A stretch of 64,000 nucleotides of DNA from Sphingobacterium composti. Lineage in GTDB: Bacteria; Bacteroidota; Bacteroidia; Sphingobacteriales; Sphingobacteriaceae. This document shows positions 47,001-55,855 of the stretch, piece by piece. Location of the stretch: positions 62,001-126,000 of the forward strand of contig NZ_WUQZ01000001.1 of assembly GCF_009829075.1 (NCBI RefSeq). Reading direction: 5' to 3'. A model generated the notes under the pieces. It ran no database searches. It saw only the letters and a list, made by a program, of their open reading frames with translations, and had not been told where the DNA came from. The number at the start of each line of letters is the position of its first letter. Within the stretch, counting starts at the first letter, position 1. The translations under genes were made by a program, and so were the position numbers.

Positions 47001-47352
47001 AGATGCATGGTCTCCTACAAATCCTAATTCAGGGATGCCTTCTTTGACATCGAATGCATCTGCTTTTGAATATGCAACATCTAGCTATTTCGTACAGGAT
47101 GCAAGTTTCTTAAAATTGAAAAACTTACAAATTGGCTATAATCTACCTGTTCAAAATGTATTTGGCAGCAATACAGCTATTAGCAAATTGCGTATGTACG
47201 TAGGGGTCACCAATTTATTTACAATTACAAAATATGACGGTTTAGATCCTGAAGTGACAGCAACGCCTTCTGATTATCCCGCTATTGGGGTGGATTTAGG
47301 TGTTTACCCGCAGTCTCGTCAGTTTTTGTTTGGATTGAGTTTAGGTTTTTAA
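44080..47352 (+). CDS. SusC/RagA TonB-dependent transporter (third pair)
   Basis: Outer-membrane importer of 1090 residues, the largest SusC here. It has a long N-terminus before the signal-like segment (VSVALLIASQMAYANN), a carboxypeptidase-regulatory-like domain (about 62-135, GRVVSSNGNEALAGVTVKVVG), LEEVVVTGYGTQRKKDLTG, a plug with MQVLKDASAASIYGARANNG, and a barrel ending FLFGLSLGF. The start is fixed by MKKFYSV after the AC repeat; a Met eight codons in could serve as alternative start. SusD follows after 20 nt (to its chosen start). Confidence 0.92.
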   Translation: MKKFYSVMKEVFIQKNISSNRCTYVSVALLIASQMAYANNSTNFHSLVKPEITSIQQEIAVKGRVVSSNGNEALAGVTVKVVGTNNVTSTNQNGEFEIKANTNQVIEFTYIGHISKSVTVTASSTNVHIQLEEDGTNLEEVVVTGYGTQRKKDLTGSVAIVDVAVLKSQPAATAVEALQGKATGVQIVNDGAPGSTPQIKIRGYSTINNNEPLYIIDGVPFEGKLSWLNQNDIESMQVLKDASAASIYGARANNGVVIITTRSGKSGKTQFSFDAYAGMQSPQKERFPTMLTPQQNLDMQNSINGTNLTLPDYLAAGSKFGHDITPADADMSKYNYTRDFATFYQITKANKEGTDWFREVTQNAPTQSYQLAATGGNDNASYAMSGGFLDQKGTVIHSNFQRYNVRTNTQFKAFDGKLRFGENMQYSYTRGVGMGVNPNAAGGYMGDESVVAWAFRIQNIVPVYDEGGNFAGTRGGYGNGQNPVAWAYRAKDDVNKSNFFFGNIFGEVDIVEGLTYRTSFGLRYENYNGIDIAYPNPEFGEGSMNNALSEYFGYGSEWTWTNTLNYRKQFDLHNLNILAGTEAISSRSRDLSGNRNNFFILNSLDYFYLNAGTSNFGNASSGGVGSMFSVFGKVDYSYNDRYILSATLRRDGSSNFGPTHKYGLFPGISGAWRVSSEEFMQDVSWVSDLKLRAGYGVTGNQRIPAYNYINRYASSITQSSYPIGGTVQSGLWQSDYSNEDVKWEQVKALNVGVDFTFLNGDFDGAIDYYDKKTEDMLFRVPLPAISVGRAASPYVNIGNMRNHGLELSLGYHYGRRQEKDFTLDLSGTFSKNINEVVALAPSVSSQIYGNFRSISTTILKPGEAFGSFYGYQVAGVYKDASDVANSPNYADDKARPGGLKYQDINNDGVINDQDRTVIGSPHPDFIYSLGINAAYKNWDLSMFFYGSQGNDVFDMTRYFTDFSVFSGSKSARLLDAWSPTNPNSGMPSLTSNASAFEYATSSYFVQDASFLKLKNLQIGYNLPVQNVFGSNTAISKLRMYVGVTNLFTITKYDGLDPEVTATPSDYPAIGVDLGVYPQSRQFLFGLSLGF

Positions 47353-47372
47353 TTATTGAAATGTTGAATATT

Positions 47373-49085
47373 ATGAAAATGCGTAATATATATATAGCCT
47401 TACTAGCGTCAGGCTTATTATTAAATAGTTGTGGGAAAGAGTTTTTAGAGAAAGTACCACAAGGACAGTTGGGAGAAGGACAGGTGAGTAATGGTGAGGG
47501 AATTGAAGCTGTATTGCTGGGAGCTTATAGTATTATGAATGGTAATGTAAGTGGTTCTTGGGGAAATTATGCAGCAGCACCAAGTCAATGGGTGTTTGGT
47601 GAGATGACCTCTGATAACGCACATAAAGGCTCAGAAGAAACGGATCAGCCTAATATGAATTTGCTTGAAATGCTTAATCCTAATCCAGCAAATGACAACT
47701 TAACCACTATGTGGCAAGTTTACTATGAAGGTGTACTTCGATCGAATACCACCCTTAAGCTTTTGAAACAAGATCAAGAGGGCAGTAAGAATATTGCAGC
47801 TGCACGTGCTGTAGAAATAGAAGCTGAAGCGCGTATGCTTCGTGGACATTATTATTTCTTTATGTGGCGTATCTTTCGTAATCTACCGTGGATTGATGAA
47901 AATACAACGTTAGAGGAGTCTAAAACAAAACCTAATGATACAGATATCTACGAGAAAATTATTGAAGATGTTAAATTTGCGGCGGATAAATTACCTACTA
48001 CTAAAGTAAATGGACAAGCTGGTCGTATGGATAAAAATATTGCCAAAGCGTATTTAGGAAAATTGTATTTATACCAAAAGAAATTTGATTTGGCTTTGCC
48101 TCTTTTCAAAGAAGTAATCGGTTCCAAAGATCTAACTACGATGCCTTTTGAAAATAATTTTGATGTAGAAAAAGAGGACGGTCCAGAAGCTTTATTGGTG
48201 TCAAAACATGCAATTAATCCAAACGGTTCTGCAGACAATGCTAATGTAGGGGATATGCTAAGTGGTATCTATGCAGCTCCAGTGAGCTGTTGTGGATTCT
48301 ACCAACCTACTATCGACTTAGTGAATGCTTATAAAGTAGATGCAAACGGTTTGCCTTATTTAGATGGTGAATATCGTACCAATCCGTATAAGTCAGATTT
48401 GGGATTAACAGGTACAGCAAAAACAAACTATGAAGTAGATACAGACTTGCGTGTAGATCCACGTCTTGATTATACTGTAGGCAGAAGAGGAGTTCCGTTC
48501 TTGGACTATGGCATTATGCCAGGTGATTCTTGGATTCGTTCAGCTTCATTTGCAGGACCTTTTGTTGGTATCAAGACTATGATTAAACAAAGTCAATTCG
48601 CAGGTAATACTGTTGCAGGTGAAGCATATATCACGGGCTTGGATGTAAATATCATGAGATTAGCTGACGTTTACTTAATGGCTGCAGAATGTGCTGTTGA
48701 ATTAGGCGATTTATCTACAGCACTAAATTATGTAAATGCTGTTCGTTTAAGAGCGGCTAAGCTTCCTGCGAAAATGGTTGATGGTGCTCCTGTTGCAGAT
48801 TATCAAGTTAAACCATATCCTAGCTTTCCGAATGCTGATTACGCACGTAAGGCAGTACGCATGGAGCGTCGTTTGGAACTTGCGTTAGAAGGACATCGCT
48901 ATTTCGATTTGGTACGATGGGGAACTGCAAAGACGGTATTGGAAAGTTATTCTGCTTTTGAAGGATCACTTTTGCCTTTTTATCGTGGCATTTCTTACAA
49001 ACCACAAAACGATTATTTTCCAATTCCACAAACTGAAATCGATCGAAGTGGAGGAACACTTAAACAAAATCAAGGTTACAATTAA
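47373..49085 (+). CDS. SusD/RagB lipoprotein (third pair)
   Basis: SusD-type glycan-binding lipoprotein of 570 residues from the ATG at 47373 (MKMRNIYIALLASGLLLNSC). An ATG at 47361 would add four residues ahead of the signal. Family blocks: AARAVEIEAEARMLRGHYYF, FMWRIFRNLPWIDE, VRMERRLELALEGHRYFDLV and QNDYFPIPQTEIDRSGG. Pairs with the SusC above and ends at a strong terminator. No enzyme is in the same transcript, so the ligand is unknown. Confidence 0.91.
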   Translation: MKMRNIYIALLASGLLLNSCGKEFLEKVPQGQLGEGQVSNGEGIEAVLLGAYSIMNGNVSGSWGNYAAAPSQWVFGEMTSDNAHKGSEETDQPNMNLLEMLNPNPANDNLTTMWQVYYEGVLRSNTTLKLLKQDQEGSKNIAAARAVEIEAEARMLRGHYYFFMWRIFRNLPWIDENTTLEESKTKPNDTDIYEKIIEDVKFAADKLPTTKVNGQAGRMDKNIAKAYLGKLYLYQKKFDLALPLFKEVIGSKDLTTMPFENNFDVEKEDGPEALLVSKHAINPNGSADNANVGDMLSGIYAAPVSCCGFYQPTIDLVNAYKVDANGLPYLDGEYRTNPYKSDLGLTGTAKTNYEVDTDLRVDPRLDYTVGRRGVPFLDYGIMPGDSWIRSASFAGPFVGIKTMIKQSQFAGNTVAGEAYITGLDVNIMRLADVYLMAAECAVELGDLSTALNYVNAVRLRAAKLPAKMVDGAPVADYQVKPYPSFPNADYARKAVRMERRLELALEGHRYFDLVRWGTAKTVLESYSAFEGSLLPFYRGISYKPQNDYFPIPQTEIDRSGGTLKQNQGYN

Positions 49086-49092
49086 TAACACT

Positions 49093-49123
49093 AAAGCCTT
49101 TCCAATTTTGGAAAGGCTTTTTT
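49093..49123 (+). terminator. Terminator after the third susD
   Basis: AAAGCCTTTCC (49093-49103) pairs with GGAAAGGCTTT (49110-49120), then T-run. Confidence 0.9.
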
Positions 49124-49181
49124 ACAGCAATTTAACCTAAAATATCCTCTATTCCAACAGATAATTACCGACCTTTGGGTT

Positions 49182-49838
49182 ATGAAATTATCTAACATTA
49201 AAGCCGTTTTGTTTGATTTGGATGGTACGCTTATAGATTCCGAATTCTTTTATTTTAGTAATTGGTCTCCGATTTTGGCAGAAGAATTTGGAGTACAGAT
49301 CACTTACGAAGATTGGATTCGTGATTTTGCAGGTCATACCTTAGTTCGAAATATTCAATACCTACAAGATCAATTTGGTGTCGATACTACGCAAGAATTT
49401 ATGTGGACAGCCACACGTGCCAATTATGCCAAGTCAGATATGACTACCATTCGTTTGATGCCACATGCTAAAGAAACCCTTGAATATTTTAAAAGTAAAG
49501 GTGTGCGGATTGCTCTTGTCACTTCAAGCTATAATACTACTGTTCAAACTGTATTAGGACATCATCAGCTTTTGGATTATTTTGAATTTTTCATTACACG
49601 TGAATTGGTAGAAAATCCTAAACCCAATCCAGAACCTTATCGGTTAGCAACTGAAAAATTAGGATTGGCAAAAGAAGAAGTAATTGCAATCGAAGATACT
49701 ATCACAGGATACACTTCCGCTACAGCAGCAGGTTTAGTTTGTGTAGCAGTAACAAAGCATGCAACGGAAAAAGCTAGACTTTCAGAAGCTGAATTTCTCA
49801 TTAGTGATTTAACAAAACTTTCAGATTTCTTTAATTAA
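49182..49838 (+). CDS. HAD-superfamily phosphatase/phosphoglucomutase-like
   Basis: Cytoplasmic HAD hydrolase of 218 residues, beta-phosphoglucomutase/sugar-phosphatase subgroup. Motif I is AVLFDLDGTLIDS (nucleophile Asp12, acid Asp14), motif II is the Ser in ALVTSSYNTT, motif III the Lys in ENPKPNPEPYRLA, motif IV IAIEDTITGYTSA. The alpha-helical cap (residues 20-85) fits subclass I. A near-consensus -7 box (GACCTTTG, 49170-49177) lies directly before the start. Sugar-phosphate substrates are likely given the transport genes upstream, but this is inference. Confidence 0.87.
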   Translation: MKLSNIKAVLFDLDGTLIDSEFFYFSNWSPILAEEFGVQITYEDWIRDFAGHTLVRNIQYLQDQFGVDTTQEFMWTATRANYAKSDMTTIRLMPHAKETLEYFKSKGVRIALVTSSYNTTVQTVLGHHQLLDYFEFFITRELVENPKPNPEPYRLATEKLGLAKEEVIAIEDTITGYTSATAAGLVCVAVTKHATEKARLSEAEFLISDLTKLSDFFN

Positions 49839-49901
49839 CGTGGTATTATTTAGTAACTTGCTAAAAACAAACTACCTAGCGAATATATAAATTAAATAAT
49901 T

Positions 49902-50333
49902 ATGAAAAGAAGACTTTTTGTAAGTGCAGGAATAGCAGGACTAACTTCGAGTTTAATTGCTTCATGTGCTTCAAATACGACCGAATCTACTGTGACAAAT
50001 GTGGGAACCTTATCAAAAGGTAATATTATTCATCAAGTATACTTTTGGCTTAAGGAGGGCATTACAGAAGAGGAGGAAAAAGATTTTTTAGGTTTTTTTA
50101 GATTACTAAAGACTGTACCTGGGATAAAATCAATATATGTTGGAAAACCAGCACCTACTAACCCTCGTCCTGTAGTCGATAATTCCTTTTCTTACAGCAT
50201 TACTGTGAGCTACGAAGGTATGGACGAAATCAATGTCTATGAGGTACATCCAATTCATTTGGATGCTATTGAAAAGTATAAAAAATATTGGGTTAAAGTA
50301 GAGGTAAGAGATAGTGAAGTAATAGATATATAA
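49902..50333 (+). CDS. Dabb (stress-responsive A/B barrel)-domain lipoprotein
   Basis: A 143-residue exported protein with a twin-arginine/lipoprotein-like signal (MKRRLFVSAGIAGLTSSLIA then SC). The rest is one ferredoxin-like Dabb domain: IIHQVYFWLKEGITEEEEKD, TVPGIKSIYVGKPAP, RPVVDNSFSYSITVSYEGMD and YEVHPIHLDAIEKYKKYWVK. These dimeric barrels occur beside sugar dehydrogenase and aromatic catabolism genes; the exact role is unknown. It is the end of the plus-strand accessory block. Confidence 0.83.
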   Translation: MKRRLFVSAGIAGLTSSLIASCASNTTESTVTNVGTLSKGNIIHQVYFWLKEGITEEEEKDFLGFFRLLKTVPGIKSIYVGKPAPTNPRPVVDNSFSYSITVSYEGMDEINVYEVHPIHLDAIEKYKKYWVKVEVRDSEVIDI

Positions 50334-50337
50334 AAAC

Positions 50338-50370
50338 AATTGAGGACTTAAATTTAAAGTCCTCAATTTG
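50338..50370. terminator. Bidirectional terminator between Dabb and S41 genes
   Basis: AATTGAGGACTT (50338-50349) pairs with AAGTCCTCAATT (50357-50368), with T-rich flanks both ways, between converging genes. Confidence 0.87.
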
Positions 50371-50372
50371 TT

Positions 50373-51899
50373 TTATTTAGTAAGTTTTAATTTTTGAGTA
50401 CTGAATTTAAACATACCTAAATCACTTACTCTATTACTGTTTATAAATTTAAGTAGATGAGTATTATTAATACGATGCAGATCTTTTGCTGCGAGTGCAG
50501 ATCTGCCAGCAGATGAATATGAACCATTTTTGATATGATATATTGCTTCTGCAATAAATCCTTCTTCTTCATCTCCAAAGTCTTTGAAGTAATCTTCTTT
50601 AGTTAATTTGTTAGGAGCTAGTCCATTGAAATAATCTCCAAAATTGGCTGAATTAAACATTTGAAAGGATGTTACAAAGAGGTCAGCTCTATTACCTTTT
50701 TTACCAATTGGTATACCCCAAAATCCTACTGGTTTGCCGTAAGTGTTTTCAGATCCAATAACCTGTACATCCATATATGGTTTTAAGGAGTTTATGAGCA
50801 ACTCACTTGCTGATGCTGTTGAATTAGTAACCAAAAAATATACTTTGGATAACGATAGATTTCCATTTTTATTAAAATTAACAGCAGGAAATGCATCGCC
50901 TAATTCTTGACTAACAAAGGGATTAAGTTTGTAGTAATACATTCTTTTATTTGTAGCAGAGCTAGGTACAAGTTTATTTGCTAGATATTCGGCTGTAGCA
51001 GTGGCTCCTCCTCCATTATATCTTAAGTCGATGATTAATTCTTTTACTCCTTCACTCTCATATTTGTTGAAAAGTTTTTCAAGGTCTGAGTGTAACTTAG
51101 TCAATGTTACGACGTCTTTATCGTCGTCGTCTTGCTCAACTTTTGTAAGACTCAAAAATGAACTTAAAGCAAAATATCCAACTTTTTTGTTCCCTATTGT
51201 GTTGGTCCAGTTGCTAAGTATGGGATCAATGGAATATTCTGCACTAATTATACTTTTCTCCATTTCTTGTCCATTAGGTTTCTTCCATTTAATTGTCATG
51301 GATTTAGAGCTTAATGCTTGGTTGATACCCCTGAAATTTTGTGAGTATTGTGTGATATAATCATATTTGGTATCACCATTGATACTCAATATGCGATCAC
51401 CTCTACGAAGACCAGCAATGTATGCAGGTGAATTCAAATCTACCATTCGAATATACAGGTCTGCATTATCCTTCTCAGACTCTGGAGTCTGCAAATAGAA
51501 TACATAAAGACCATAGCTAATGGATCTTGCATTTTGGATTTCTTCATTTACGACACCCTGTCTATCAAGAAAGCTAAATCTATCAATAGGTTCACGCGTA
51601 GCAGGATCTTGTGGAGTCATCTGTATAAGATTATCTAGCACATCTTCTGCCATATCAAATTCTTTTGTAAATCTTCTGACCTTTACAGAATCTACTAAAT
51701 CATTGATATTCTTTGGATGAATGTTTTCTTGCCACAATGATACAAGTTTGGTAATGTAAAGTGTAGAATCTTTTAAATATGACTCTGAGGAATAATTCCA
51801 GTTGGACAAAATTTCTGCATCACTCTCATAGGTTTCATTCTTTTTGCAACTTAGTAAACCTATGAATATTATCGGTATTAAATATATTAATCTGTTCAT
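50373..51899 (-). CDS. S41-family (C-terminal-processing-type) protease lipoprotein
   Basis: Periplasmic serine protease of 508 residues. It has a lipoprotein signal (MNRLIYLIPIIFIGLLSC, Cys18), an N-terminal helical region, a PDZ domain (AYIAGLRRGDRILSINGD, about 155-175 onward) and the S41 catalytic domain with ELIIDLRYNGGG, nucleophile Ser in TNSTASASELLINSLK and the general-base Lys in NTYGKPVGFWG. No transmembrane helix beyond the lipobox. Substrates unknown. It stands alone, read toward the terminator at 50338-50370. Confidence 0.88.
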   Translation of the reverse strand: MNRLIYLIPIIFIGLLSCKKNETYESDAEILSNWNYSSESYLKDSTLYITKLVSLWQENIHPKNINDLVDSVKVRRFTKEFDMAEDVLDNLIQMTPQDPATREPIDRFSFLDRQGVVNEEIQNARSISYGLYVFYLQTPESEKDNADLYIRMVDLNSPAYIAGLRRGDRILSINGDTKYDYITQYSQNFRGINQALSSKSMTIKWKKPNGQEMEKSIISAEYSIDPILSNWTNTIGNKKVGYFALSSFLSLTKVEQDDDDKDVVTLTKLHSDLEKLFNKYESEGVKELIIDLRYNGGGATATAEYLANKLVPSSATNKRMYYYKLNPFVSQELGDAFPAVNFNKNGNLSLSKVYFLVTNSTASASELLINSLKPYMDVQVIGSENTYGKPVGFWGIPIGKKGNRADLFVTSFQMFNSANFGDYFNGLAPNKLTKEDYFKDFGDEEEGFIAEAIYHIKNGSYSSAGRSALAAKDLHRINNTHLLKFINSNRVSDLGMFKFSTQKLKLTK

Positions 51900-51980
51900 G
51901 TTTATGACTTAGTTAGTGAGTCTAATTTAACTATTATCTAAGTTAATAATATTAATGAATAGATGTCGAGATTTAAAATA

Positions 51981-52014
51981 AAAAACTCCCTTTCAGAATT
52001 TCTGGAAGGGAGTT
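51981..52014 (-). terminator. Terminator of the nrd operon
   Basis: AACTCCCTTTCAG and its partner CTGGAAGGGAGTT (51984-51996, 52002-52014) pair with one G-U; on the minus strand a T-run follows. It lies 26 nt past the nrdF stop. Confidence 0.87.
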
Positions 52015-52040
52015 AAAATCGCTTTATTATATATTGTTTC

Positions 52041-53027
52041 TTAAATATCTACGGTTGCATCCATTTCAAAATCATCGTGCATTAAATGGACAATTTCAGT
52101 TGCTTTCTCGTAGTTTGTTGATTTCTTAGAGAAGAAATCATGTTGTGTTGTTTCAGTGTTAAGACCGTTCAATACAATAGGGTTAACTTGTTTTACCTCG
52201 AATATTGGTTCGAAACCTAAATTCATCAACGCTTTATTACCATTGTAACGCACGTATTCTTTTACTTCAGCAGTCAAACCTACTACGGTATATAACTCTT
52301 CCGTATATTTTACTTCATTTTCGTAAAGGTCATTTAATAATTTCAAGAATTTAGTTTTTACCTCTTCTTTGTTTGGTAGTTTAGCAAAGATTTCTTGCGC
52401 AATTAATCCTACGAATACACCGTGAATAGATTCATCAGCCACGATCTTTTTGATAATGTCAGCAGAAGCCACCATTTGCCCTTGACCACATAACCATAAT
52501 GGCAAGAAGAACCCTGAATAGAATAAGAAAGACTCTAACAATACCGAAGCACCTAAAGCCATAAATAATTCCTCATCTGTAGGGTTTTCTTTGTCAATTG
52601 CACGGTAATGTGTATCAATCGTAGCAGCTTTGAATTGCAAGAATTTGTTTTGTGCTACCCAACCGAATACATCATTGATCTCATTAGTAGTTGATACCGT
52701 AGAGAAAATTGTAGAATATGACTTCGCATGAATAGCTTCCATCATACACATATACGACAATACCGCTTTGTTTTGAAGCGATGGAATATGATCAATGATT
52801 TTAGGCATGCCCGTGTGGCTTTGAAGTGTATCCAACAAAGTCAAACCACCTAATGCTTTTTTATAACATTCTTTCATATCCCAGCTTAGACCTTTCCAGC
52901 TGTCGATATCTTTTGAAGGAATGTATTCGGTATCAATCCAGAATTGTTTAATATTCTGTTCCCAGAACATTAATGCATAATCATTATCCGGGGTATTCCA
53001 GTTTACTGCCGTAAATTGTTTATTCAT
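52041..53027 (-). CDS. nrdF: Class Ib ribonucleotide reductase radical subunit
   Basis: Provides the tyrosyl radical for reduction of ribonucleotides. The 328-residue ferritin-like protein has dimetal ligands Asp66 (TLLDTLQSH), Glu97 and His100 (MEAIHAKSY), Glu165 (LLESFLFY), Glu199 and His202 (ADESIHG), and the radical Tyr104 four residues after His100. The presence of nrdI and a NrdH-like redoxin in the operon supports the dimanganese class Ib assignment. A 96-nt gap with a strong hairpin separates it from nrdE. Confidence 0.94.
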   Translation of the reverse strand: MNKQFTAVNWNTPDNDYALMFWEQNIKQFWIDTEYIPSKDIDSWKGLSWDMKECYKKALGGLTLLDTLQSHTGMPKIIDHIPSLQNKAVLSYMCMMEAIHAKSYSTIFSTVSTTNEINDVFGWVAQNKFLQFKAATIDTHYRAIDKENPTDEELFMALGASVLLESFLFYSGFFLPLWLCGQGQMVASADIIKKIVADESIHGVFVGLIAQEIFAKLPNKEEVKTKFLKLLNDLYENEVKYTEELYTVVGLTAEVKEYVRYNGNKALMNLGFEPIFEVKQVNPIVLNGLNTETTQHDFFSKKSTNYEKATEIVHLMHDDFEMDATVDI

Positions 53028-53052
53028 TGTGTAATTGAATATCTTTTGATAA

Positions 53053-53082
53053 AGACGCTGAATAAGTTATTATTCAGCGTCT
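53053..53082 (-). other. 13-bp perfect hairpin between nrdE and nrdF
   Basis: AGACGCTGAATAA (53053-53065) pairs with TTATTCAGCGTCT (53070-53082) around a 4-nt loop. On the minus strand it is followed by only three T, so partial termination or protection of the upstream mRNA is more likely than a full stop. Confidence 0.65.
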
Positions 53083-53123
53083 CTCTCTATAAGGTTAATA
53101 TTTTAAATTATTGCTCCTAATTT

Positions 53124-55229
53124 CTATGCTGAACAAGAGATACACTCATCAATAGAAGACTTACGTGTACGTGTATAGTACAATGATTTTAAGCCTAATT
53201 TGTGTGCATAGATATAATATTTCGCTAAATCACGAGTTGAATCTTTTGAATTCGTATGTAGAATAGTCGATACACCTTGGTCAATATGGCGTTGGATAAC
53301 TGAAATCAGTTTCAACACTTTCATTTGATCCATATCATATGCTGACTTGAAGTAGAAATAATTATCATTCGTCAAGTATGGCATAGGGTAGTAAGTTGTA
53401 CTATCTCCATATTCACGTACTTCGATGATATCTACAATTGGCATTACAGATGCTGTTGCATTCATAATGTATGATGTAGACTGGTTAGGAGCGATAGCCA
53501 AACGGTAAGCGTGGTAGATACCATGTTCTTGTACTTGGGCTTTCAAATTGTTCCAATCTTCGATGGTAGGAATATGTACGCCTTCAAACAATTCTTTTAC
53601 TTTATCCGTTTTAGGCAAATAATCTCTTTCTAAGTATTTGTCAAAATAAGCACCTGACGCATAGTCTGACTTTTCAAAACCCACGAATGTGCGTCCACGT
53701 TCTTTAGCAATCTCCATAGATGCTTCTAAAGAGTAGTAGTTCATCATCATGAAGAATGTATTAGCAAAGTCTAACGCTTCACGCGATTCGTACATCACAA
53801 AGCTTTTTGCTAAGTAACCGTGTAAGTTCATCGCGCCTAAACCAACAGAGTGCAATTCTCTATTCGCTTTAGCAATAGAAGGAACCATTGCGATATCAGT
53901 CACGTCAGTTACAACAGTTAATGCGCGCATAGCAGTTTTTACAGCTTCTTTGACACGTTTATTATCCATGACAGTTGCGATATTCAACGAACCTAAGTTA
54001 CACGAGATACCGTAACGGATTGTATCTTCTTTGCCATATATTTCAATATCTGACACTTCAGATACTTGCATGATTTCAGTACAAAGATTAGAGAATTTCA
54101 CACGGCCTATACCATTCAACGCATGAGCACGATTTGTGTTCTCTTTGAAGAAAATATATGGATATCCAGACTCTTTTTGTGTTTGTGCGATTTTCACTAA
54201 TAAGTGACGCGCATTGATTTTCTTTTTCTTTACGTTTGGATTCGTAATCAATTCATCATACCATTGATCCATATCCATTTCGTCCAAATATTGACCATAC
54301 TCTTGTACTACAGTATGAGGATAGATCAAATAGCATGGCTCATCTTTCTCTGCCAATTCCATGAATTTATCCGGAACGATGATACCAATAGACAATGATT
54401 TGATACGCACTTTCTCATCGACATTGATTTTCTTACAGTCTAAGAATTCCTCGATGTCCGAGTGAAAAATGTTTAAATACACCGCACCAGCTCCAGGACG
54501 TTGTCCCAATTGATTAGCATACGAGAATGTATCTTCCATGATTTTCATAATCGGAAGCACCCCACCTGCACGACCGTCTACGCCTTTAATAGCTTCTCCA
54601 CGTGCACGTATTTTTGATATATTGAATGAAACACCACCACCAATAGAGGATAATTTCATCGCAGAATCTACAGCATAACCAATACCATTCAAGTTGTCTC
54701 CGATTTCATCCAAGAAACAAGAAACTAATTCACCAGAACGTTTTTTACCAGCATTCAAGAATGTCGGGGTAGCAGGCTGATATTCTTGATTGATCATGAT
54801 TTCGGCGTATTCGATAGCTTTTTGAACGCCTTCCTCACGTGCTAAAAATAATGATACCGCCACGACACGGTCTTCATAGCGTTCTAAGAATTTTTCTCCT
54901 GAATCATCACGAAGCGCGTAGCTTTGGAAAAATTTGAATGCCGCCATGAACGACTGAAAACGGAATTTCTTAGCATATACAAAGTTGTATACTTCTTCCA
55001 TTTGTTCAAATGTGAACCACTCGTAGAAATTGATATAATAATTGTGTTCAACCAAATAATCAATCTTTTCTTTAAGTGTGTAAAAGAATACCGTATTCTT
55101 GTTTACATACTCTAAGAAATAGGCGCGCACAGCTTCTTTGTCTTTATGCAAGCTGTACTCGTCATCATGTTTGATCATGATTTCATTATTAAGCAATATC
55201 CAGTTTTTTGCTACCTCGTTTGCTATCAT
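53124..55229 (-). CDS. nrdE: Class Ib ribonucleotide reductase catalytic subunit
   Basis: Converts ribonucleoside diphosphates to deoxy forms. The 701-residue protein has the NrdE-like N-terminus (WILLNNEIMIKHDDEYSLHK, then DKEAVRAYF) and no ATP cone. Active-site residues are visible: Cys in GELVSCFLDEIGDN, the Asn-x-Cys-x-Glu in FSNLCTEIMQ, Cys in ISCNLGSLNIA, and the C-terminal redox pair CISCSA. The conserved opening supports the ATG at 55229, which makes the gene overlap nrdI by 41 nt; a Met at 55178 would avoid the overlap but drop conserved residues. Confidence 0.95.
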   Translation of the reverse strand: MIANEVAKNWILLNNEIMIKHDDEYSLHKDKEAVRAYFLEYVNKNTVFFYTLKEKIDYLVEHNYYINFYEWFTFEQMEEVYNFVYAKKFRFQSFMAAFKFFQSYALRDDSGEKFLERYEDRVVAVSLFLAREEGVQKAIEYAEIMINQEYQPATPTFLNAGKKRSGELVSCFLDEIGDNLNGIGYAVDSAMKLSSIGGGVSFNISKIRARGEAIKGVDGRAGGVLPIMKIMEDTFSYANQLGQRPGAGAVYLNIFHSDIEEFLDCKKINVDEKVRIKSLSIGIIVPDKFMELAEKDEPCYLIYPHTVVQEYGQYLDEMDMDQWYDELITNPNVKKKKINARHLLVKIAQTQKESGYPYIFFKENTNRAHALNGIGRVKFSNLCTEIMQVSEVSDIEIYGKEDTIRYGISCNLGSLNIATVMDNKRVKEAVKTAMRALTVVTDVTDIAMVPSIAKANRELHSVGLGAMNLHGYLAKSFVMYESREALDFANTFFMMMNYYSLEASMEIAKERGRTFVGFEKSDYASGAYFDKYLERDYLPKTDKVKELFEGVHIPTIEDWNNLKAQVQEHGIYHAYRLAIAPNQSTSYIMNATASVMPIVDIIEVREYGDSTTYYPMPYLTNDNYFYFKSAYDMDQMKVLKLISVIQRHIDQGVSTILHTNSKDSTRDLAKYYIYAHKLGLKSLYYTRTRKSSIDECISCSA

Positions 55230-55593
55230 AGTATTGATTCTTAATTATGTCTATAAATTGATTAATGTCTTCCATTGTTCCCGAAAGCTCGAATTTAAAA
55301 GCTAGCGGAATTTCAAATAATGCAGCAACTTTATCACCAGCTACACCAAAATTTCTACCCCAATTGCGGTTCCCACTTGATGTCACAGAAAACAACTTTG
55401 CATTGTTTTTTGCAGCAAAGTCTTCTGTGATTGCAGGAATTTGTCCGAAATTGGTCGTAAAAGTAATCAAATGACCTTCTTCCTCGATTAGCATATCCTT
55501 CTGAATACGAATCGCTCTCCATCCTGTGATCTGTACCACTTTATCAATAAAGCGCTGTACATTTCCTGTTTTTGTGTCGTAATACAGTATCAT
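55189..55593 (-). CDS. nrdI: Ribonucleotide reductase flavodoxin NrdI
   Basis: Flavodoxin-like FMN protein that generates the oxidant needed to assemble the dimanganese-tyrosyl cofactor of NrdF. The 134-residue sequence starts MILYYDTKTGNVQRFIDKVV with the phosphate-binding loop TKTGNVQRF and has TFTTNFGQIPAITEDF and TSSGNRNWGRNFGVAGDK, the NrdI signature loop. Its 3' end lies inside nrdE by 41 nt. Confidence 0.93.
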   Translation of the reverse strand: MILYYDTKTGNVQRFIDKVVQITGWRAIRIQKDMLIEEEGHLITFTTNFGQIPAITEDFAAKNNAKLFSVTSSGNRNWGRNFGVAGDKVAALFEIPLAFKFELSGTMEDINQFIDIIKNQYYDSKRGSKKLDIA

Positions 55594-55618
55594 AAATAGG
55601 TAGTTTTATGATAAATAT

Positions 55619-55855
55619 TTATTGTGATACTGCCACTTCTAATTCCTCTGGTTTGAATCCGATGATACGGTGTTTTACTTCTTCACCATCCAATACAATT
55701 ACCGTAGGTACAGTACGAACTTTGAACTTAACAGCCAATTCTGGTTCATCAAATGGATTGATCGTTTCATACGAAATACCTTTGTTGTCTAAGTATGCCG
55801 ACACTTGTGCGCATGGTGCACAATCGTTTTTTTCGAATTTAATGATTCTTGCCAT
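55619..55855 (-). CDS. nrdH: NrdH-like glutaredoxin/thioredoxin
   Basis: Small redoxin (78 residues) expected to reduce NrdE. It has the redox pair Cys12-Ala-Pro-Cys15 (EKNDCAPCAQVSAYL), a cis-Pro in VRTVPTVIVLDG and a glutaredoxin-type length. The CAPC motif is closer to thioredoxins than the CVQC of classic NrdH, so the name is by position as well as fold. First gene of nrdH-nrdI-nrdE-nrdF; nrdI starts 25 nt later. Confidence 0.86.
   Translation of the reverse strand: MARIIKFEKNDCAPCAQVSAYLDNKGISYETINPFDEPELAVKFKVRTVPTVIVLDGEEVKHRIIGFKPEELEVAVSQ

Noticed and set aside
55178..55229. Later start for nrdE that avoids overlap with nrdI
   Set aside because: Residues 10-18 of the longer form align with the conserved NrdE N-terminus (the LN motif), so the overlap is probably real.
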